From an uncultured Oscillospiraceae bacterium (GTDB lineage Bacteria > Bacillota > Clostridia > Oscillospirales > Ruminococcaceae): a stretch of DNA of 9,829 bases. Positions 6,601 through 9,829 of the stretch are shown here, piece by piece. Numbering within the stretch: the stretch's first letter is position 1; each line of letters opens with the position of its first letter. A program made the position numbers and the translations under genes. The notes below the pieces were generated by a model that had not been told where the DNA came from, searched no databases, and worked only from the letters and a program-made list of their open reading frames with translations. The DNA lies in assembly GCA_900547015.1 (NCBI GenBank), contig URFD01000061.1:1-9829 (forward strand), written 5' to 3'.

Positions 6601-7149
6601 GCCGTAGCGGTTGCCAAGGGCGAAAAGCCGGATGCACAAGCCACCGAATGTCTGGTCGATATCCGCATCGGGGCGCACATCCCGGAGGACTATATCGAAA
6701 GCCTTGCCCAGCGCATCGACATCTACAAAAAGATTGCCTCGGTGCAGAACGAGGAGGATGCGATGGACATCACCGACGAGCTCATTGACCGTTTCGGCGA
6801 GCCGCCGGAAGCGGTCAAGGGACTCATCGATGTTTCTCTGCTGCGCAATATGGCAGCAGGGCTGGGCATCCGGGAGATTTCCCAGCGGACCGACAGTCTG
6901 TTGTTCTATCCGGAAACGGTGGATATGCAGGCCGCCAGCCGTCTGGCCGCCGGACTCAAGGGCAGAGTCATGCTCAATGCCGGCGCAAAGCCGTATCTTG
7001 CGGTCAAGGTGGCAAAGGGCGAAAAGCCAATCGATACCATGCGTCTGGCGCTGTCTGTGATGGCAGGTCAGGATGTGGCCGAAGCGGTGCAAAAGCCGCA
7101 GAAAAAGCAGCCGCTGCGTGGATTGCCGCCGAAGCCTTATCGCGATTGA
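3616..7149 (+). CDS. mfd: Transcription-repair coupling factor Mfd
   Basis: Mfd is a DNA translocase that pushes RNA polymerase stalled at lesions off the template and recruits UvrA for nucleotide excision repair. The 1177 residues match the family length. Domains in order are a UvrB-like N-terminal module (about 1-340) with a degenerate P-loop near residues 35-45, as usual for Mfd. Next are a linker region and the RNAP-interacting CarD-like domain (486-547, starting NISDLNVGDYVVH). The superfamily 2 motor has Walker A GDVGFGKT (642-649), DEEQ box (743-746) and motif VI QIRGRVGR (912-919). A C-terminal TRCF domain spans about 1010-1110. The start at 3616 follows AGAAGGG with 7-nt spacing. An ATG two codons later is less well placed. 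The tail ends in a short basic, proline-rich stretch. No key residue appears to be missing. Confidence 0.97.
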   Translation: MSMKQFLSLMDGMTEYTQLKAAIEAGRTPVSMTGAAAAHKTHIIASLRAQLDRSALVIVPDESTAIRFAADLSVLLGEPVQHFPARDFVLLDMDGASGEFEHQRLGVLSAVLRQECRVVVSSVESACERTIPVEKLRSSILTIDQDECYEAEQIVKKLLAMGYQRREQVEGICQFAKRGGILDIFPPDRTEPVRIEFWDDSIDSMFTFQVDTQRRQDPVERVTIPPAREVLFDSAEQLADLLRQKVQEQKGKNGLKVKEHLERDIERLEGGLSPVSIDRYQPLLYAPETIFDYFDEQSLTFLCEPISCKENFANTMAQHHEDVRMLLEDGVLFRGCSTYYDDFTDLCRNLVRHTGILMDTFSRSLNEVVVRELISITASQLSAWSGEYAILKDDLEDYMKTGFCCVIFAGTHRGAQALVDDLNRDFSADLVQDVSQIIPRKIYVMEGTISAGMEYPQLKLAVISHTRTGSSKAKPARQKKSGGIKNISDLNVGDYVVHVSHGIGIFEGIVKRDIHGVVKDYIQIRYAGSDMLFVPVTQLDLVTKYIGGKEDSIVKLNKLNSAEWAKTRARVKKAVKDMADELIKLYAQRAAAKGYAFSQDTDWQNDFERRFPYDETDDQLRCIQEIKEDMEKPTPMDRLLCGDVGFGKTEVAIRAAFKCVMDSKQCAVLVPTTILAWQHYQTFRKRMEGFPIKVDILSRFRTPREQEQVLEELRRGEIDVLVGTHRLVQKDVRFKDLGLCIIDEEQRFGVKHKETFKEMRNNVDVLTLSATPIPRTLNMAMSGIRDMSTIEEAPQDRQPVQTYVMEHDWGILTQAMNKELRRGGQVFYLHNRVDTIDRCAATIQQMIPDATVVVAHGKMSEEQLSKVWKRLIDHEIDILVCTTIIETGVDVSNCNTLIIEDADRLGLSQLYQIRGRVGRSSRRAFAYLTVTKGKALTDVATKRLEAIREFTTFGSGFRIAMRDLEIRGAGNILGAQQHGHMEAVGYEMYLKMLSDAVAVAKGEKPDAQATECLVDIRIGAHIPEDYIESLAQRIDIYKKIASVQNEEDAMDITDELIDRFGEPPEAVKGLIDVSLLRNMAAGLGIREISQRTDSLLFYPETVDMQAASRLAAGLKGRVMLNAGAKPYLAVKVAKGEKPIDTMRLALSVMAGQDVAEAVQKPQKKQPLRGLPPKPYRD

Positions 7150-7163
7150 TGTTCGGGTTCTTA

Positions 7164-7192
7164 TGGACTTTTTAGCGGCTTTGGTGTATAAT
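7164..7192 (+). promoter_or_regulatory. Probable sigma-A promoter for the foldase lipoprotein gene
   Basis: A perfect -10 hexamer TATAAT (7187-7192) has TGGACT (7164-7169, four of six matches to TTGACA) 17 bp upstream. Transcription would start near 7199, giving a roughly 73-nt leader. It lies just after the mfd stop, so the downstream gene can be transcribed independently of the upstream operon. Confidence 0.75.
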
Positions 7193-7258
7193 ATCAAGGT
7201 GTTTCGCAAAAGCGGACCCGTCCTTCCGCCCGATGCGGGAGGAGAAGAAAAAAAGCTT

Positions 7259-7264
7259 AGGAGG
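7259..7264 (+). promoter_or_regulatory. Strong ribosome binding site of the foldase gene
   Basis: A perfect AGGAGG is followed by 8 nt and then ATG at 7273. It suggests high translation and fixes the start. Confidence 0.85.
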
Positions 7265-7272
7265 ATATTCGG

Positions 7273-8367
7273 ATGAATTTTCTGAAAAAATGTGCAGCTG
7301 CACTCATGACCGGAGTGATGGTGCTTTCCTGTGCAGCCTGCTCATCGGATACAGGCTGGATTATGAAAAAGGACGAGCTGGAAATGCCGGCAGGCGTCTA
7401 CATCAATAACCTGTTGAGCAGCTACTATGACGCAAAACTGAAGGTAACCGATTCTAGCACCAGTCTGCTCAAGAGCGAGATTGAGGGCAAGAAGGCTTCC
7501 GAGTGGATCAAGGAGCAGGCTCTGCGCGAGACCAAGATTAACATGGCTCTGTGCGACCAGTTCAACACCCGCAAGCTGTCGATGTCTCAGGACGAGCTGA
7601 TGGCTTGCCAGAAGCAGGCAGAGAGCTATTATGAGCAGTACGGTGAAAATCTGGAGCAGAACGGTATCTCGAAAAATACCATCGAGCTGCTCTATCAGCT
7701 GACCTACATGAAGGTCAAGGTGTTTGACGCCATCTACGGCGAGGGCGGCGAGCAGGAGGTTTCGGAGAGCGAGCTGCGCGACTACTACGAGAACAACTAT
7801 ATCAAGATGGCAGTCCAAACCTTTAGCCTCCCACAGGAGCCGACCTTTACCGATAAGACCAGCGAGGAAGAAAAGGCTACCCAGCAGCAGGTTTATGAGA
7901 TGCAGCTGAGCAGCGTGGTCAACTCTGCGGAAGACCTCTACCTCCAGGCGCAGATTGGCGCAGACAACGGAAAGGATTGGAACCAGATTCTCAACGAATA
8001 CAAGCAGGTCAACCATGAGACCGGCGAAACCAACGAGAACTACGATATGACCACCGACAACTACCGTCTGCTCGACACCGCTACCACCACCCTGAATGCG
8101 GATGTGATCAACGCACTCAAGGAAGCAAAGCAGGGCGAGGTTGTTAAGGTTCGTACTGATTCGATGATTGCTATCGGTGCAACCACCGACCTGAACGCTG
8201 ACCCAACCGACTTTGAGTTTGTCAAGGATATGATTCGCCATGCGCTCAAAGAGGATGAGTTCGAGGACTATCTGGTAGAGCTGGCAGAGGGCGAGTCCTT
8301 TGTCGTAAACCAGAAGGCAGTTGACCGCTACCAGCCAAGCAAGCTGAAGGTTGACGAATCCTTATAA
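7273..8367 (+). CDS. Secreted lipoprotein, PrsA/SurA-type foldase-like, with a degenerate PPIase-like region
   Basis: This is a 364-residue exported lipoprotein, probably anchored to the outer face of the membrane and helping exported proteins fold. The N-terminus has basic residues, a hydrophobic core (8-19) and a lipobox giving lipid attachment at Cys23 (or Cys20). A helical, charged SurA-N-like region spans about 30-170. A region about 175-320 follows the strand/helix order of parvulin PPIase domains, with YIKMAVQTFSLP, a helix, then ALKEAKQGEVVKV. The catalytic histidine and the GGxLG segment expected of an active parvulin are not visible. I therefore infer a chaperone lacking isomerase activity. 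A PrsA-like gene close downstream of mfd is common in Clostridia. The gene has its own promoter and a strong terminator. The family assignment rests on pattern, not on a search. Confidence 0.8.
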   Translation: MNFLKKCAAALMTGVMVLSCAACSSDTGWIMKKDELEMPAGVYINNLLSSYYDAKLKVTDSSTSLLKSEIEGKKASEWIKEQALRETKINMALCDQFNTRKLSMSQDELMACQKQAESYYEQYGENLEQNGISKNTIELLYQLTYMKVKVFDAIYGEGGEQEVSESELRDYYENNYIKMAVQTFSLPQEPTFTDKTSEEEKATQQQVYEMQLSSVVNSAEDLYLQAQIGADNGKDWNQILNEYKQVNHETGETNENYDMTTDNYRLLDTATTTLNADVINALKEAKQGEVVKVRTDSMIAIGATTDLNADPTDFEFVKDMIRHALKEDEFEDYLVELAEGESFVVNQKAVDRYQPSKLKVDESL

Positions 8368-8383
8368 GAAAACGAGGCAAAAA

Positions 8384-8411
8384 GCCGCACCGATTTCGGT
8401 GCGGCTTTTTT
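8384..8411 (+). terminator. Intrinsic terminator after the foldase gene
   Basis: A 9-bp perfect stem, GCCGCACCG/CGGTGCGGC (8384-8392 with 8397-8405), with loop ATTT, is followed by six T (8406-8411). Five A precede the stem, so it may also work from the other strand. Confidence 0.93.
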
Positions 8412-8449
8412 GATCTAAAGAATCTGAATCGCTGCCTGTTCGCAGGGAT

Positions 8450-8486
8450 GGGAAGGGAGTGTAAATTTTTTTCGGCACCCTTTCCC
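8450..8486 (+). other. Long hairpin overlapping the -35 zone of the sortase promoter
   Basis: GGGAAGGG (8450-8457) pairs with CCCTTTCCC (8478-8486) with one bulged T, around a loop holding a run of seven T (8466-8472). The right arm lies where the -35 of the promoter at 8504 should be. It could affect promoter geometry or be the remnant of a regulatory site. Confidence 0.35.
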
Positions 8487-8500
8487 AAACTGCGGCTTTA

Positions 8501-8509
8501 TGCTATAAT
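8501..8509 (+). promoter_or_regulatory. Extended -10 promoter for the sortase gene
   Basis: TGC directly precedes a perfect TATAAT (8504-8509), forming an extended -10 element. The -35 position 17 bp upstream (8481-8486) is poor, with three of six matches, which the TGn extension can offset. Transcription would start near 8516, about 60 nt before the chosen start codon. Confidence 0.75.
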
Positions 8510-8577
8510 GGACAAGAGTAAATTGCGGGATTGACCCTGCTAAAACGAAAATGATAATGCAGAGGATGAAGAATAGT

Positions 8578-9726
8578 ATGAAAGATAGAATCGGACAGTC
8601 CGGCGGAAGAAAGAAAAAACCACAGGACCCGAATGTTTCCAGCATCACCGGCGTTCCAAAGCCGGATGGCTTTGCAGGATTTTCTCCGGACGAAGACGAT
8701 GACAGCCGTCCGCCTAAAAAATCTCCGCTTCCGGCGATTCTGGCAACCGTTGCCGTAATCGCTCTGGTGGGAGGAGGAGCGTGGTTCCTGCTTAATCGGC
8801 GCGGTGGGCCAATCCAGCCGGAGCAGCCGGCAGCTCCCAAGGTGGAATATCCCGTCAATACCAAGACAGCGGATGCCGAGGAGCAGCAGCTTCAACAGGT
8901 GCTGTCCAGCGCCAAGAACCTGAAGGCGCCCAGTGTCACCCAGCTGGTCGATTTGATTGCCATCAACAAGCTGACCGGAACGCTGGAATCCGCAGGTGAC
9001 GGCAAGAATGCCAACCTGACAGCACAGGTCAGCACCGACTCGCTGGCAAAGAAGGCAGCCGATTTTAAATCCTCCACCAATGATGACACCGTTGGCTGGA
9101 TTCAGATTCCAAACACTAACGTGGACTATCCGGTGGTTCATAAGGCTGGACAGGAAAATTATGCCTATTATGAAAGCAAGGGCTACGACAAAAATTACAG
9201 TCGTGACGGTGTCATCTGGGCGGACTATGAGTGTACCTTCCCGGATTTGTCCGATAATACCGTCCTCTACGGACATAACTGGCACAATATCTACACCCCG
9301 AGAACCATCCAGAATATGCAGTCCAACGACACCATGTTCTCTCTGGTGACCTCCTACCACTATCCGGAGTTCGCACAGGAGAACCCGTTCATCTACTTCT
9401 CCACCACCGAGAAGGACTATGTTTTCCAGGTGTTCGCAAGCTACTACACCGACCTGAGCTTTGAATACATCTATGCCAATATGCCGCAGGAGCAGTTCCA
9501 GCAGGTGATTGCAGAAGCAAAGGCCAAGAGCCTTGCCAACTACAATGTTCCGGTCACCAGCGAGGACCAGATTCTGACCCTTTCCACCTGCACCAGATTC
9601 TACGGCAACACTAGCAACCAGCGCTTTGTCGTCATGGCAAAGCTGGTCTCGGAGGGAACACCGTCCACCACCATCAGCACCCACACTAACCCGGTGGCTT
9701 ACAACGGCAAGGTAGGACGCAGCTAA
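8578..9726 (+). CDS. srtB: Membrane-anchored class B sortase
   Basis: Sortases are membrane transpeptidases that cut a sorting signal in a secreted protein and join it to the cell wall or a pilin subunit. The 382 residues comprise a basic cytoplasmic N-terminus rich in Lys/Arg/Pro (1-49), one membrane segment (about 51-72), a long low-complexity linker (73-150), and the catalytic beta-barrel. Class B features are GWIQIPNTNVDYPVV, a YGHNWH segment with catalytic His233, TLSTC with catalytic Cys338, and Arg349 in NQRFVV. All three catalytic residues are present. Start 8578 is preferred because AGAGGA (8561-8566) lies 11 nt upstream. In-frame ATGs at 8551, 8557 and 8566 lack a good site, though 8551 would add nine residues. 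No substrate with a sorting signal is encoded here, so its target is unknown. It is a single-gene unit. Confidence 0.93.
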   Translation: MKDRIGQSGGRKKKPQDPNVSSITGVPKPDGFAGFSPDEDDDSRPPKKSPLPAILATVAVIALVGGGAWFLLNRRGGPIQPEQPAAPKVEYPVNTKTADAEEQQLQQVLSSAKNLKAPSVTQLVDLIAINKLTGTLESAGDGKNANLTAQVSTDSLAKKAADFKSSTNDDTVGWIQIPNTNVDYPVVHKAGQENYAYYESKGYDKNYSRDGVIWADYECTFPDLSDNTVLYGHNWHNIYTPRTIQNMQSNDTMFSLVTSYHYPEFAQENPFIYFSTTEKDYVFQVFASYYTDLSFEYIYANMPQEQFQQVIAEAKAKSLANYNVPVTSEDQILTLSTCTRFYGNTSNQRFVVMAKLVSEGTPSTTISTHTNPVAYNGKVGRS

Positions 9727-9764
9727 TGAATCGGGATTTCCCGAAAAAACAAAAGCAGTCGATT

Positions 9765-9797
9765 GCGGCACTCCGGTTTGGAGTGCCGCTTTCTGTT
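9765..9797 (+). terminator. Probable intrinsic terminator after the sortase gene
   Basis: A 10-bp perfect stem, GCGGCACTCC/GGAGTGCCGC (9765-9774 with 9780-9789), with loop GGTTT, is followed by TTTCTGTT, an imperfect U-tract. A smaller hairpin TCGGGA/TCCCGA (9731-9744) with trailing A residues lies between it and the stop codon. No convincing gene follows up to the window end. Confidence 0.8.
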
Positions 9798-9829
9798 GCC
9801 CGCCGATGGAGGAAATGTCTGTTTCCTAG

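Noticed and set aside
3634..7209. A 1191-codon open frame on the minus strand opposite mfd
   Set aside because: It mirrors mfd exactly. It is open because mfd avoids TTA, CTA and TCA codons in phase. The translation has no recognisable motif and a composition typical of antisense frames.
8445..8461. G-rich tract with three GGG runs upstream of the sortase promoter as a possible G-quadruplex
   Set aside because: Only three runs of three G are present; a fourth is missing, and the same bases pair in a hairpin.
8503..9771. A 422-codon minus-strand frame opposite the sortase gene, and similar ones at 754-1440, 1483-2694, 2839-3579 and 7342-8241
   Set aside because: All are shadows of well-identified + strand genes and run through their promoters and terminators.
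9806..9829. ATG-to-TAG mini frame of seven codons at the window end
   Set aside because: It is too short, has no ribosome binding site of its own and no similarity to anything I know.
1..9829. CRISPR arrays, tRNA or rRNA genes, insertion sequences, attachment sites
   Set aside because: I looked for regular repeats, terminal inverted repeats with a transposase, and tRNA-like folds and found none. The window is a stable core region.

Overview
The window looks like a core chromosomal segment of an anaerobic Bacillota, most likely class Clostridia and the Oscillospirales/Butyricicoccaceae area. This is inferred from the gene order glmU-prs-pth-mfd-foldase, the fairly high GC for a firmicute, the strong AGGAGG-type ribosome binding sites, and a class B sortase. 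The genus is not certain. All genes lie on the + strand.

Layout: (1) glmU (1-1410) makes UDP-GlcNAc for the cell wall. (2) A 150-nt leader packed with inverted repeats leads into prs (1561-2520), which makes PRPP, and a textbook terminator follows prs. (3) A small gene (2581-2787) is easily missed because it carries an in-frame TGA at codon 50. Read through as selenocysteine, it encodes a 68-residue BFD-like [2Fe-2S] (seleno)protein ending ...NPKGT-U-C... plus a short helix. (4) A structured, gene-free 129-nt stretch precedes pth (2917-3546). (5) mfd (3616-7149) encodes the transcription-repair coupling factor. (6) A promoter and strong ribosome binding site drive a lipoprotein resembling PrsA/SurA-type foldases (7273-8367), closed by a strong terminator. 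(7) A separate unit has an extended -10 promoter and a membrane-anchored class B sortase (8578-9726), followed by a terminator.

How the genes fit together: the first five genes are housekeeping functions often clustered in Bacillota (cell-wall precursor, PRPP, peptidyl-tRNA recycling, stalled-RNAP repair, extracytoplasmic folding). Relative to the Bacillus order, no ctc/rplY-like or spoVT-like gene is present. The (seleno)protein occupies the slot between prs and pth. The foldase and sortase both act at the outer face of the membrane.

The most interesting signal is the probable selenoprotein gene at 2581-2787. Standard translation would call it a 49-residue fragment or miss it, and two candidate SECIS hairpins lie just after its TGA. 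No SelA/SelB/SelD or tRNA-Sec gene is in the window, so the Sec machinery of this organism must be confirmed elsewhere in its genome.
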